From NCBI RefSeq assembly GCF_000017625.1, contig NC_009712.1:744001-808000 (forward strand): a stretch of 64,000 bases of DNA, in the 5' to 3' direction. The first letter of the stretch is position 1. Each line of letters opens with the position of its first letter. Source of the DNA: Methanoregula boonei 6A8 (GTDB taxonomy: Archaea; Halobacteriota; Methanomicrobia; Methanomicrobiales; Methanospirillaceae). The translations under genes were made by a program, and so were the position numbers. The notes below the pieces were generated by a model. The model saw nothing but the letters and a program-made list of their open reading frames with translations. It ran no database searches and had not been told where the DNA came from. This document shows, piece by piece, positions 18,366-26,416 of this stretch.

Positions 18366-18512
18366 ATGGCAATCGACCCGATCTGCGGTATGACCGTCGA
18401 TGAGAAGACGGCGAAATTTACCCGTGACTACAAGGGGAAGAAGTACTATTTCTGCGCCCCGGGCTGCAGGAAGAAGTTCGATAGTGACCCTGCGAAGTAC
18501 GCGGGTGTGTAA
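18366..18512 (+). CDS. 48-residue YHS-domain protein
   Basis: This short gene begins nine bases after copA, behind AGGAGAAAGGC. The product, MAIDPICGMTVDEK onward, is a full YHS domain with DPICGM and YYFCAPGCRKKF; Cys 7, 30 and 34 are candidate metal ligands. YHS/TRASH-type domains are often fused to or encoded beside copper ATPases and are thought to handle the metal. Here it is a free-standing partner of CopA. Confidence 0.9.
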   Translation: MAIDPICGMTVDEKTAKFTRDYKGKKYYFCAPGCRKKFDSDPAKYAGV

Positions 18513-18687
18513 AGGAAAAAAACCGGGCGCGTCCCTCCGCGCGATCGCCCCGATCTTACCAGATCTCTCTTTTTTGGCCGGATTTCCCCGTAATCTTGAT
18601 ATAGAAACGACGGCATAAATTGTGCAATTTAACCCCGGCCCCCCGGCGGGGTTTCATGCACCCCCGGCAAAACAGAAGGCATGTACC

Positions 18688-19290
18688 GTGACGTTCTTCC
18701 TCTTCACACCCGATATTTTAAACTACATCGTCCTGCCGGTGCTCATCTTCCTTGCCCAGATCGCAAACGTCTGCATGGAGACGCTGCGGATCGTCTTCCT
18801 GTCCAAGGGCATGAAGTACCTTGCCCCGGTGATCGCGTTCTTTGAGATCATCATCTGGCTGCTGGCGATTGTCGGGGTCCTCAACAACCTCTCCAATATC
18901 GCGTACTTCCTTGCGTACGCGTTTGGGTTTGCCCTTGGGACCTACGTGGGCCTGGTCATAGAGGAGAAACTCTCGATTGGCATGGTGATCATGCGCATCA
19001 TCACCACCGATGGGAGCGGGGACGGGATCACTGAATACCTCCAGCAGGAGAACTATGGTACTACCTGCCTGGATGCCAAGGGGGCCCGTGGCGGCGTAAA
19101 GATGATCATCTCACTGGTAAACCGCGACGATGTCCCGCGGATCACCCGGCATATCGAGGAGACAAATCCCGGGGCGTTCTTCTCCATCGAGGACGTGCGC
19201 TACGTCAACCAGGGGGTATTCCGGCCCAAAAAACAGAACCCCTTCACCGGCTTTATCCACACCCTTGCCCGGCCCCGGAAAAGGGTATAA
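18688..19290 (+). CDS. UPF0316/DUF2179-type membrane protein
   Basis: A 200-residue protein with three membrane helices (about residues 8-30, 40-62, 68-92) and a cytosolic C-terminal domain of ~100 residues (GMVIMRIITTDG onward, ending before RPRKRV). This matches the UPF0316 family of DUF2179-like proteins. The helix segment METLRIVFLSKGMKYLAPV is typical. GTG at 18688 is preferred because it starts at the first helix, while ATG at 18622 would add a Pro-rich tail. Function unknown; the C-terminal domain may bind a small ligand. Confidence 0.85.
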   Translation: MTFFLFTPDILNYIVLPVLIFLAQIANVCMETLRIVFLSKGMKYLAPVIAFFEIIIWLLAIVGVLNNLSNIAYFLAYAFGFALGTYVGLVIEEKLSIGMVIMRIITTDGSGDGITEYLQQENYGTTCLDAKGARGGVKMIISLVNRDDVPRITRHIEETNPGAFFSIEDVRYVNQGVFRPKKQNPFTGFIHTLARPRKRV

Positions 19291-19350
19291 CCGGAACGTG
19301 CGTGTGCTTCTGCTTTTTTTCCCTGCGGTCACGATCCCAATCTTTTTCCC

Positions 19351-19361
19351 TCTTTAAATAA
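19351..19361 (+). promoter_or_regulatory. TATA-like box
   Basis: TCTTTAAATAA lies ~80 bases before the next start codon and fits an archaeal TATA box. A B-recognition-like purine stretch is not evident. Confidence 0.45.
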
Positions 19362-19436
19362 GACTCCCTTTCAGAGAGGTATGTGAGACCGCATGGGGTT
19401 GCAGTGCCGTTTTTGGGCCATGGCTGGTGAGGGCGC

Positions 19437-20438
19437 ATGAAGACCAATATGCCGCTCACAAAACCCATCCGGCGGTTCATTGCCGAGACCGAGCGGCTGC
19501 TTGACACCGAGATTACCCTGCTGCGCAAACCTGAAGCTCCCCCGGGGGGGACGCTCCTTGATGTCTATACCTACAAAAACCTGGACAAAAATATCATCAT
19601 CTTCCCGGCAAATTACATCGGGCTTTTAAAAGATTTTGTCATCGCCAAACAGTGCACCCACCTGAGGGTCAAGGGGGCGGCGGCAAAGACGGGGGGATAC
19701 CATGTCCTCTCCTATACCCCGGATACGGTCTATGCCGGCATACGCCAGGTGTACCTGGACGCGCTCAAGGATGAGGCAAAGAAGGACAAGAAGCTGCCGG
19801 TGAACAAGCTCCTCGGGATGCTCTTTATCCTGTACCGCCAGTTCCACGAGGATATCAACGAGCTGCCCTGGAATCCGATCGTGAACGCCCGGATCTACCA
19901 CCGTATGGAGCAGCTGAGAAAAACCCAGCTCTATATCCTCTTAAAGGACGGGAAGGCGGACATGGACGAGATGATCGACATGGAAGAGATCGTCCCAAGG
20001 CGCTACTTTGTGCTGGACAAGTCCATGTTCTATGCCCGGGACTTCTACCTGGCAAAGACGCTTCCTGCCGACAAGCTCATGCCGGTGGTAAACATTCCCC
20101 AGATGAAAAAGTTCGACCACCTGGAGGTAAAAGAGATGCTCACCACCCGCTGGACGCACACGGCCTGGTACCAGTCCAAGGTCTTTGGTGACAACATGCT
20201 CACGATCATGGAAAAGCACCTCGCCGTGGACTGGGGGGCCGAACCCACGCTCGAATACTACGGGAACCTGTACAAGGTAGGGGTGAACCTGACCAATGCC
20301 CTGCTTGCCTATATGACGATGAAGGACTGGTTTATCTGGGAGAAGCCCCAACACCTGCTTGATGCAGAGCAGCAGGCAGTCACGTACGAGAAGGCTGCGC
20401 TCAGGAAGATCTTCGGCGATTTAATCGAAGACCAGTGA
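19437..20438 (+). CDS. Conserved-looking hypothetical protein, 333 residues
   Basis: A soluble, charged protein without signal or membrane segments, so probably cytosolic. Notable segments are a mixed alpha/beta N-terminal half with NIIIFPANYIGLLKDFV, a conserved-looking RVKGAAAKTGGYHVLSY, and a helical C-terminal half (MLTTRWTHTAWYQSK, NLTNALLAYMTMKDWF). No family is recognised. It precedes the TPR gene by 55 bases on the same strand. The ATG at 19437 sits after GGTGAGGGCGC, a fair ribosome-binding site. Likely a clade-specific gene. Confidence 0.75.
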   Translation: MKTNMPLTKPIRRFIAETERLLDTEITLLRKPEAPPGGTLLDVYTYKNLDKNIIIFPANYIGLLKDFVIAKQCTHLRVKGAAAKTGGYHVLSYTPDTVYAGIRQVYLDALKDEAKKDKKLPVNKLLGMLFILYRQFHEDINELPWNPIVNARIYHRMEQLRKTQLYILLKDGKADMDEMIDMEEIVPRRYFVLDKSMFYARDFYLAKTLPADKLMPVVNIPQMKKFDHLEVKEMLTTRWTHTAWYQSKVFGDNMLTIMEKHLAVDWGAEPTLEYYGNLYKVGVNLTNALLAYMTMKDWFIWEKPQHLLDAEQQAVTYEKAALRKIFGDLIEDQ

Positions 20439-20493
20439 TCATGACAGACCCCTGCGATACCTGGAAAAAATGCAGTCCCCAAGGGAGGACCGG

Positions 20494-20952
20494 ATGCCGG
20501 TAAGCGAAGTTCCCCGCATCTTAAAGCGGGCAGAGCAGTACGTAAAGCAGACCAAGTTCAAGGAGGCCCTTGCACTGTACGACCAGGCGATCCGGCTCGA
20601 ACCCAAAAACCCCGAGGGCTGGAGCCAGCGTGCAGGAGCAAAGATCGAGATGGAGCGCTATGCAGAGGCAGTAACGGACTGCGACCAGGCGCTTCTCCTC
20701 AACCCCAACCACTCCGATGCATGGGCAAGAAAAGCCCTTGCCCTCTCCCAGCTTGAACAGTTTGTCCCGGCCCTTGCCGCCGCCATCCGGGCCACCACCC
20801 TCAATGCGAACGACGCCACCGCGTGGTATGTGAAGGGGATCTGCCTTGAGGAGACGGGAAAGAGCGAGGAGGCGGAGATCGCGTACGCAAAATCGCTCGA
20901 ACTGGAGATCCTTCTCGACATCAAGGCCGAGAAAGACCGGGTCGGAAGATAA
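20494..20952 (+). CDS. Tetratricopeptide-repeat protein
   Basis: The 152-residue protein contains about three TPR units. The first runs from about residue 12 (EQYVKQTKFKEALALYDQAI), the next at NPEGWSQRAGAKIEME, and a third at HSDAWARKALALSQLEQ. A TPR-like helix pair (ATAWYVKGICLEETGKSEEA) follows. Such proteins scaffold protein-protein contacts in the cytosol. The ATG at 20494 sits five bases after GGGAGG, which is clearer than the ATG at 20470. Confidence 0.85.
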   Translation: MPVSEVPRILKRAEQYVKQTKFKEALALYDQAIRLEPKNPEGWSQRAGAKIEMERYAEAVTDCDQALLLNPNHSDAWARKALALSQLEQFVPALAAAIRATTLNANDATAWYVKGICLEETGKSEEAEIAYAKSLELEILLDIKAEKDRVGR

Positions 20953-21036
20953 CAAAAAGCCGATCCCTTTTTTTCCGGTGAAATGCCCGCCGGCCTTCCC
21001 GGTCCTTTCCGTGGATTGTTGCCCGCTGAGATACCC

Positions 21037-21046
21037 TTATTTAAAT
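21037..21046 (+). promoter_or_regulatory. TATA-like box for ferritin
   Basis: TTATTTAAAT lies 37-46 bases before the ferritin ATG. A ribosome-binding site (AGGAG at 21070-21074) sits between box and start, so a short leader is expected. Confidence 0.5.
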
Positions 21047-21082
21047 CCACACCAATCTCAAGCGCATACAGGAGATTTTCGT

Positions 21083-21571
21083 ATGTTGTCCAGAACCCTG
21101 GAAGAAGCACTGAACCGCCAGATAAACCGCGAACTTTACTCCTCGTACCTCTACCTGGGAATGGCCGCTTATTTCGAATCGGTCAACCTCAAGGGATTTG
21201 CAAGCTGGATGCTTGTGCAGTCCAACGAGGAACGGGGCCATGCCATGAAGTTCTACGACTACGTCTATGCACGCCAGGGCAAGGTTGTCCTTGATGCCAT
21301 AGAGGCTCCAAAGTCAAAATGGACCTCCTCCGGCAAGGTCTTTGAAGAGGTGTATGCCCACGAGCAGAAGGTGACCGGCCTCATCAATAACCTGGTCGAG
21401 CTTGCCACAAAGGAAAAGGACCATGCAACGTTTGAGTTCCTCCAGTGGTTTGTAAAAGAACAGGTTGAAGAGGAAGCAAATGCGGCCCTGATCGTTGATA
21501 AGATCAAGACCCTTGGAGATATTCCCGGCCACCTCTTCTACCTTGACCATGAGCTTTCCAAGCGGAAGTGA
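21083..21571 (+). CDS. Ferritin (non-heme iron storage)
   Basis: A 162-residue four-helix ferritin. The ferroxidase ligands appear as NRELYSSYLYL (first Glu), SNEERGHAMKFYDY (EExxH) and, later, the helix with FLQWFVKEQVEEE (QxxxVKEQVEEE). It oxidises Fe(II) and stores Fe(III) inside a 24-mer, limiting iron and peroxide stress. The AGGAG at the correct distance fixes the start. It is a single gene between a TPR gene and a response regulator on the same strand. Confidence 0.95.
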   Translation: MLSRTLEEALNRQINRELYSSYLYLGMAAYFESVNLKGFASWMLVQSNEERGHAMKFYDYVYARQGKVVLDAIEAPKSKWTSSGKVFEEVYAHEQKVTGLINNLVELATKEKDHATFEFLQWFVKEQVEEEANAALIVDKIKTLGDIPGHLFYLDHELSKRK

Positions 21572-21625
21572 CAGGGACATCCTTTTTTATCTTTTGCAGT
21601 CATATCAACGACATAACGGTCTGAC

Positions 21626-23002
21626 ATGCTCTCCGTGCTGATTATCGACGACGAGGAAGAAGTTCTCTCCGTCACCCGGATGTTTTTGGAACGGTTCGGC
21701 GACATGAAGGTGGTGACCTCGGGATCTGCAAAAGACTCCCTTTCCCTCTTAAACAACCAGACCTTTGATGCGATCATTGTTGATTACGATATGCCCGAGA
21801 TCAACGGGATCGAGTTTTTAAAAATCCTCCGCTCCAAGGGGGATGCGACACCTGTTATCATCTTTACCGGGGTAGGCCGGGAATATGCAGCCATCGAGGC
21901 GCTCAACAACGGCGCGAACTTCTACTTAAAAAAAGGCGAGGAGATCCAGCCCCAGCTCCGCGAAATGGTTCATATGATCCGGCGGGCAGTTGAGGGAAAG
22001 GTGGTGGGAAAGGGCATTGGCACTACCCAGAAGATCTTAAGCGACGCAGTCCGGTTTATCTCCGAACCTGCATTTGCCCTGGACCGCGACGGCAAGGTGA
22101 TCGCCTGGAACCATAGTATGGAGATGTTCTCGGGGGTTGCCGCGGCAGACATGGTGGGTAAAGGGGATCGCGTGTATGCCGTTCCCTTCTTTGGCCGCAA
22201 AGTGCCGCTTCTTGTTGACATGGTTTTTGAGGATGAACATGTTATCCGGAAGAACAACTTCTCCATTATCTCAAAGGAGGAAGGCACGATCCTTGCCTGG
22301 GCAAAGGCGCCGGCAAAGGAGGGTGGCGAGCGGATCCTCTGGATGAAGGCCACGCCCCTGTACGACGGGCGGGGGATCTTTGTGGGGATCATCGGGGCCA
22401 TCCGCGATATCACCCATTCCGTGGGTACCGATCTCCTCCTCCAGAAAGAAGAAGAGAGTTCCGGGAAGGTGGAGAAGGTGGATGTCCCCACCGGGCAGGG
22501 CAAGATGTTTGACCGGCTGCTCGGGAAGTCCAAATCCAACTACCAGGAGGGGCTCCGGCTCTATTACCGGGAGGGGAAGTACGAGGAGGCGATTGCTGCC
22601 TTTGACCGGGCACTCGAGATCGAGCCCTCGCATGCATGGGCCTGGCACGACCGGGGAGTCTGCCTGAGGGCTCTGGAGAGAAACGAGGATGCCCTTGCTT
22701 CCATCTCAAAGGCGCTCGAACTCTCCCCGTCCGATGAGGAGATCCTCTTTACCTGCGGAGCAACCCTCCAGAAACTGGGAATCCTCCGGGACGACAACCA
22801 GATCCTCTCGGCGGCAGTCGACGCCTACAACCAGCTGCTGGACAAGAACCCGTCCGATGCCGATGCCTGGAACAACATGGGGATCTGCGTCCAGGCCATG
22901 GGCCGGGACGATCTCTCCCGGCAGTACTTTGAGCGGGCAAAGGATCTCCGGCGCTATAATAAGGAGAAGATCCGCCGGCGCAATCTGGAATCCCTGGTCT
23001 GA
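21626..23002 (+). CDS. Response regulator with REC, PAS-like and TPR domains
   Basis: A 458-residue protein with an N-terminal receiver domain (residues 1-120): acidic pocket IIDDEE, phosphoacceptor Asp53 in IIVDYDMPE, FTG and YLKKG. A PAS-type domain follows (~145-270, with WMKATPLYDGRGIF) and then two to three TPR units from ~300 to 440 (YEEAIAAFDRALEIEPSHAW). No DNA-binding or output-enzyme domain is present, so signalling probably works through protein contacts made by the TPRs. It stands alone, near ferritin and a ferredoxin-type gene, and no kinase gene is adjacent. Confidence 0.88.
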   Translation: MLSVLIIDDEEEVLSVTRMFLERFGDMKVVTSGSAKDSLSLLNNQTFDAIIVDYDMPEINGIEFLKILRSKGDATPVIIFTGVGREYAAIEALNNGANFYLKKGEEIQPQLREMVHMIRRAVEGKVVGKGIGTTQKILSDAVRFISEPAFALDRDGKVIAWNHSMEMFSGVAAADMVGKGDRVYAVPFFGRKVPLLVDMVFEDEHVIRKNNFSIISKEEGTILAWAKAPAKEGGERILWMKATPLYDGRGIFVGIIGAIRDITHSVGTDLLLQKEEESSGKVEKVDVPTGQGKMFDRLLGKSKSNYQEGLRLYYREGKYEEAIAAFDRALEIEPSHAWAWHDRGVCLRALERNEDALASISKALELSPSDEEILFTCGATLQKLGILRDDNQILSAAVDAYNQLLDKNPSDADAWNNMGICVQAMGRDDLSRQYFERAKDLRRYNKEKIRRRNLESLV

Positions 23003-23063
23003 CCTTCGGGAACGAATGGTAGATATGCGGCAGAAACAATGATCGATCCGGGAGAATCCGGAT

Positions 23064-24170
23064 ATGACAAGCAGGGTCTGGTTTGCAAGCCTCCGGGCGC
23101 GGTCGCCCGAGGACAGTACCGAGGCAAAGGTCAGGAAGCTCTTTGAGACTGCCGGCCTTGCGGCATGTATAGAGCCGCGTGACAAAACGGCCATCAAGCT
23201 CCATTTCGGGGAGAAGGGCAATGACTCGTACATCAGCCCGGTTTTTGTCCGCCAGATTGTCGATAAGGTAAAGGCCGCAGGCGCCCTGCCGTTTGTGACG
23301 GATACAAATACGCTCTATCTTGGGAGCCGTTCAAACGCGGTGGACCACATCACGACTGCGATCCTCCATGGCTTCGATTACGCGGTGGTCGGGGCGCCGG
23401 TGATCATTGCCGATGGCCTTACCGGGAAGAACATGGCCCATGTGGCGATCAACAAGAAGCATTTCAAGACGGTTACGCTTGCCGGGGATATTGTCGCGGC
23501 AGACAGCATGATCGTCATGACGCATTTCAAGGGTCACGAGGTGGCCGGCTTTGGCGGGGCCATCAAGAACCTGGCCATGGGCTGCGCACCACCGGCGGGC
23601 AAACGGGCCCAGCACCAGGCAAAGCCGTTTTCCATGCCCGCGGTCTGTACCGGGTGCGGGAAGTGTACCGAGGTATGCCCGAAATCGGCGATCACCCTCA
23701 GGAACAAGAAATCGGTGATCGATAAGGACCTCTGCATCGGGTGCTTCGAGTGCATGACGGTCTGCCCGGTGCACGCGATCGAGGTGGACTGGGAGACCGA
23801 GATCCCGCTCTTTACAGAACGGATGGTCGAGTACGCCTATGGGGCGGTGCAGGGGAAGGCCGGGAAGATCGGGTACATCAGCTTCCTGACCCGGATTACG
23901 CCGGACTGCGACTGTGTGCCCTGGAGCGATGCGTCCATTGTCCCGGACATCGGTATCCTGGCCTCAAAAGATCCGGTGGCGATAGATGCGGCAGCCTGCG
24001 ATCTGGTCAACCAGCAGCCGGGCTTTAAAGAGTCCCTCCTTGCCCGGCACCACCACCCGGGCGAGGACAAGTTCAGTGGCCTGCGGCCGAACACGGATGG
24101 TCCGCGCCAGTTGCGGTACGCAGAGGAACTTGGTCTTGGCACCCGGGACTACGAGCTGGTCCGGCTCTGA
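23064..24170 (+). CDS. DUF362 protein with two 4Fe-4S clusters
   Basis: A 368-residue protein. The first ~180 residues form a DUF362 domain (KLHFGEKGN, MTHFKGHEVAGFGGAIKNLAMG), the C-terminal portion completes it (LASKDPVAIDAAACDLV), and between them lies a 2x[4Fe-4S] ferredoxin insert at ~190-245: CTGCGKCTEVCP and CIGCFECMTVCP. DUF362 proteins are redox-associated and often near iron-sulfur maturation genes. Function is not established. It starts at the ATG 23064 and ends next to a long non-coding repeat region. Confidence 0.9.
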   Translation: MTSRVWFASLRARSPEDSTEAKVRKLFETAGLAACIEPRDKTAIKLHFGEKGNDSYISPVFVRQIVDKVKAAGALPFVTDTNTLYLGSRSNAVDHITTAILHGFDYAVVGAPVIIADGLTGKNMAHVAINKKHFKTVTLAGDIVAADSMIVMTHFKGHEVAGFGGAIKNLAMGCAPPAGKRAQHQAKPFSMPAVCTGCGKCTEVCPKSAITLRNKKSVIDKDLCIGCFECMTVCPVHAIEVDWETEIPLFTERMVEYAYGAVQGKAGKIGYISFLTRITPDCDCVPWSDASIVPDIGILASKDPVAIDAAACDLVNQQPGFKESLLARHHHPGEDKFSGLRPNTDGPRQLRYAEELGLGTRDYELVRL

Positions 24171-24254
24171 GATCCGGAACCAGTTTTCCCTAATTTTTCG
24201 CATAAAGCAAGAGATCCTTTAGTATCCCGGGAGGGTCGGGGCAACCTATTTTGA

Positions 24255-24520
24255 GATTGATCGGTCTGACCGGTTTTTTTGCGGAGCGCTAAGTGGGGAG
24301 GGGGAGGCTACCTTTGACTCATGCCGCAGGGGGCCGCCTCGATCATTTTTGAAATTTGCCGGTCCGACCGGTTTTGAAAACGATCGGACCGATCACCATG
24401 TTCCGTCTGAAGATTTAGTGGAAGCACAGGCTGTGATACTGGAATACATGGGGTCACCCTGACCGATTTTAAAATTGATCGGGACGATCATTTTTTTTGC
24501 AAAGCGCTAAATGGGGGGCA
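24255..24520. repeat. Paired hairpin/T-tract module, copy 1
   Basis: Two similar units lie 216 bases apart. Each has a GATCGG-type palindrome (GATCGGTCTGACCGG at 24258; GATCGGGACGATC at 24477), a T run, GC(G/A)(G/A)AGCGCTAA and a G-rich (A/G)TGGGG. Between them lie CCGGTCCGACCGG and the perfect palindrome GATCGGACCGATC. A related module with the same order and ~221-base spacing occurs at 61300-61610. Function unknown; a structured RNA or protein-binding array is possible. Confidence 0.6.
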
Positions 24521-24540
24521 GGGGGGTTTTGTAATTTTTT

Positions 24541-24690
24541 AAAGGGGGTGGGTGCTGATCTTTTTGGGAATGTTGAGCTGCTGAGCCGGACATTTCCGGA
24601 AATATTTGGCCAAGCCGGTTTGATCTGGATTGGTTGATAGGGAGATCGTGGGGGCTATCTCCCCCACATCCCCACGAACGAGAAGATCCG
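24541..24690. repeat. Non-coding element with relative near 62.7 kb
   Basis: Landmarks shared in order with ~62541-62805 are GGTGC followed by TTTTT, GAGCTGCTGAG (CAGCTGCTGAG there), TTTCCGGAAAT, GGTTTGATCTGGA, ATCGTGGGGGCT and CCCCCACA followed by CCCCACGA. The copy here is shorter and has a single block where the other has tandem repeats. The GTGGGGG and CCCCCAC ends form a hairpin. Confidence 0.6.
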
Positions 24691-24759
24691 CCCCCCCCAC
24701 GGCGAAAGAGTGCACTTCTGATATTCACTTGCCCCACAGTCTGAAGAATCCTGTTTTAT

Positions 24760-25698
24760 TCAATATCTCCGGGTTGTAATGAGGGTAATTGCCAAGAGTC
24801 CGATTACGGTTATCACGCCTGAAAATCCTGAAGCATTTGTCGTGGCTGGCGGGATTCTTGTTGTCGCGGTTGAAGGGGGAGCAATTACCGGTGTTGGGAG
24901 TTCCATGGCTGTTATTGTTGTTGGAGTGTAATTTGAAATTTTTTCATTTGCCGCAGGAAGAAGAGTAAATCCAATTGTTTTCGATGCAACGTGATTGATA
25001 CCCACGACTGCGTAGTATTCTCCCTCTTCAAGATTCTCAGTAGTGTTCGTAGCGTTTACCGACCACCGGATTATTCCCGACGATTCCTGGGTGGTTGACA
25101 AATCCGACATTCCCGGGGCAATTATCATGAGATTATCAGGGTTGGACTTTGAGTAGATCCAACCCACCCAGAGGTCTGATAATGGCAGGTTCGTAGTACC
25201 GCTTATATAAAAAATCCCCCCGGCATACCGGGTTCCGATAGGATCGATGGTGAAGTATGCGTCTGGCGGAACAGATAACGTAAAACTCTTAGAATCATTT
25301 ACTTCTCCATCTTTTGTGCTTTCAGAGACAAGATAATCGCCAACAATGAACTCTGAAGTATTTATCGTGAAATACGTTTTATTCAAAAATCCTTCGCCTT
25401 CTGCGACGTATATCGTCTCGGTCATCCCAGATGTGGGTCCACAGCCACTGTGTGAACAGGGCGACCAATCGTCATAGTACACAGCAGCAGTAATCGCGGT
25501 ACCAACCTCAAGGTTTGTGGTACCATTGACCGTGAAGGGGGTTCCCCCAAAGTATTGGTTTTCAACCGGATCCAGATAAATGCGGTTTGTCCCATTGGGA
25601 AATGACATATTGCTCCCAAGAGTAAGTTCTGCGCCTGAGGGGATAATCAGCAGAAAAAAAATAAGGATTGTTAAAATGGAAGATCGTATCCAGTCCAT
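24760..25698 (-). CDS. Secreted, membrane-anchored beta-rich protein
   Basis: The 312-residue product has an N-terminal signal (MDWIRSSILTILIFFLL onward), two repeated beta domains (each containing a GGTPFTVNGTTNLEVG-like or GGIFYISGTTNLPLSD segment) and, after a Pro/Thr-rich stretch, a C-terminal helix with RRY at the tail. The C-terminus (SGFSGVITVIGLLAITLIT) may be a sorting-type anchor. Many Asn-X-Ser/Thr sites suggest glycosylation. ATG at 25698 is used because AAGGGAAA precedes it; an in-frame TTG lies at 25722. The gene is lower in GC than its neighbours and is flanked by repeats, suggesting acquisition. Confidence 0.75.
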   Translation of the reverse strand: MDWIRSSILTILIFFLLIIPSGAELTLGSNMSFPNGTNRIYLDPVENQYFGGTPFTVNGTTNLEVGTAITAAVYYDDWSPCSHSGCGPTSGMTETIYVAEGEGFLNKTYFTINTSEFIVGDYLVSESTKDGEVNDSKSFTLSVPPDAYFTIDPIGTRYAGGIFYISGTTNLPLSDLWVGWIYSKSNPDNLMIIAPGMSDLSTTQESSGIIRWSVNATNTTENLEEGEYYAVVGINHVASKTIGFTLLPAANEKISNYTPTTITAMELPTPVIAPPSTATTRIPPATTNASGFSGVITVIGLLAITLITTRRY

Positions 25699-25836
25699 TA
25701 GATTTTCCCTTTTTATCCTCAATCCATTAAAGCTTGTTATCTGGAGGTGCAGTTAGGGCAAATCTCCAAAAAAGCCAGCATCCCGCTCTCCGGATGCTCT
25801 CCCTGACCCACAGGTGGCGACAGGATGGCAGATCTC

Positions 25837-26279
25837 ATGCATTTTCCAGAAAAAACCGGGCTGTTTTTCCCGCCCGAAAACCCCCTTTATTTTTCGGCCG
25901 TATTGCCCTTTTGGGCATGCCCGAAGGGCTGGATGACCTTTGGGAACCTTCTGTTTTTCACGCTGAAGGAAAGGCCGCTAAATTGCACGGTCTTTTCCTC
26001 ATTAAAATGGCTTATTTCCAAAAATAACGGTTTTTAAAAGGAATTTTACCGGGTGTTGGCACAATTTCCCCAGGAACATCCGGGAGATTGTTCCGGCCCG
26101 GAAACCCTCCGTCGGAGAATCGATCATGGGAGACTGTAGGTCCAGACCGGGCCCTCCTTTATACGCGGGGTCTGCCCGGGTACGGGGGTACCTGCCGGGC
26201 GTGCGGGTTTTGTGTAATCGTCAGGTCCCCGCTATTCGAGCCTGCCCACGGACAGATCATGGATCCGGAGCCGCTGCCA
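25837..26279 (-). repeat. Dispersed repeat, copy B (~443 bp)
   Basis: Inverted counterpart of 2221-2655. Reading on the minus strand it begins in the degenerate coding tail of a gene like the one at 1933-2307 and continues through GACGATTACACAAA and TATAAAGG to GGAAAAT. An in-frame TAG interrupts the coding part at 26232-26234. This copy also contains one of the ~38-bp cores (26001-26037). Confidence 0.7.
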
Positions 26280-26396
26280 TTCCCCTTCCGGTACAGTCAT
26301 CTCGAACCGGGTGCCTTTTCCCGGTTCGCCGGTCTCGGCGATCGTTATGCCGGTGATAGCAAGGATTTCCTTATTCAAGGGAATGAATATAATGTC
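26232..26396 (-). pseudogene. Remnant: kinase C-terminus joined to a hypothetical-gene tail
   Basis: The frame first reads a histidine-kinase ATPase tail (LNKEILAITGITIAETG, then GKGTRFEMTVP). This is very close to the end of the sensor at 8895-11084. It then continues as LRIHDLSVGRLE, which matches the tail of the gene at 1933-2307, and stops at 26232. Two unrelated gene ends are thus fused in one broken frame, and no upstream kinase part exists. It lies directly beside the start of the META-domain gene. Confidence 0.75.
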
Positions 26397-26416
26397 CCCG
26401 AGTACAGGACTCTTGC

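Larger units (their letters stand above)
24171..24759. other. Non-coding repeat region between two convergent genes
   Basis: This stretch has no supported gene. It contains the paired hairpin module at 24255-24520 and a second element at 24541-24690, both with relatives near 61.3-62.8 kb. Confidence 0.65.
25699..26416. other. Gene-poor interval with repeat copy B and a gene remnant
   Basis: No intact gene is visible. The interval holds the inverted copy of the 435-bp repeat (25837-26279) followed, on the minus strand upstream, by a sensor-kinase tail remnant (26280-26396). Confidence 0.6.

Noticed and set aside
24507-24737. Minus-strand frame with WGCGGDSPHD, also found near 62.7 kb
   Set aside because: Matches only because both lie in the same non-coding repeat, and indels break the frame between copies.
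24171-26416. Insertion sequence or transposon carrying its own transposase
   Set aside because: No transposase-like frame or clear terminal inverted repeats were visible around the repeats.
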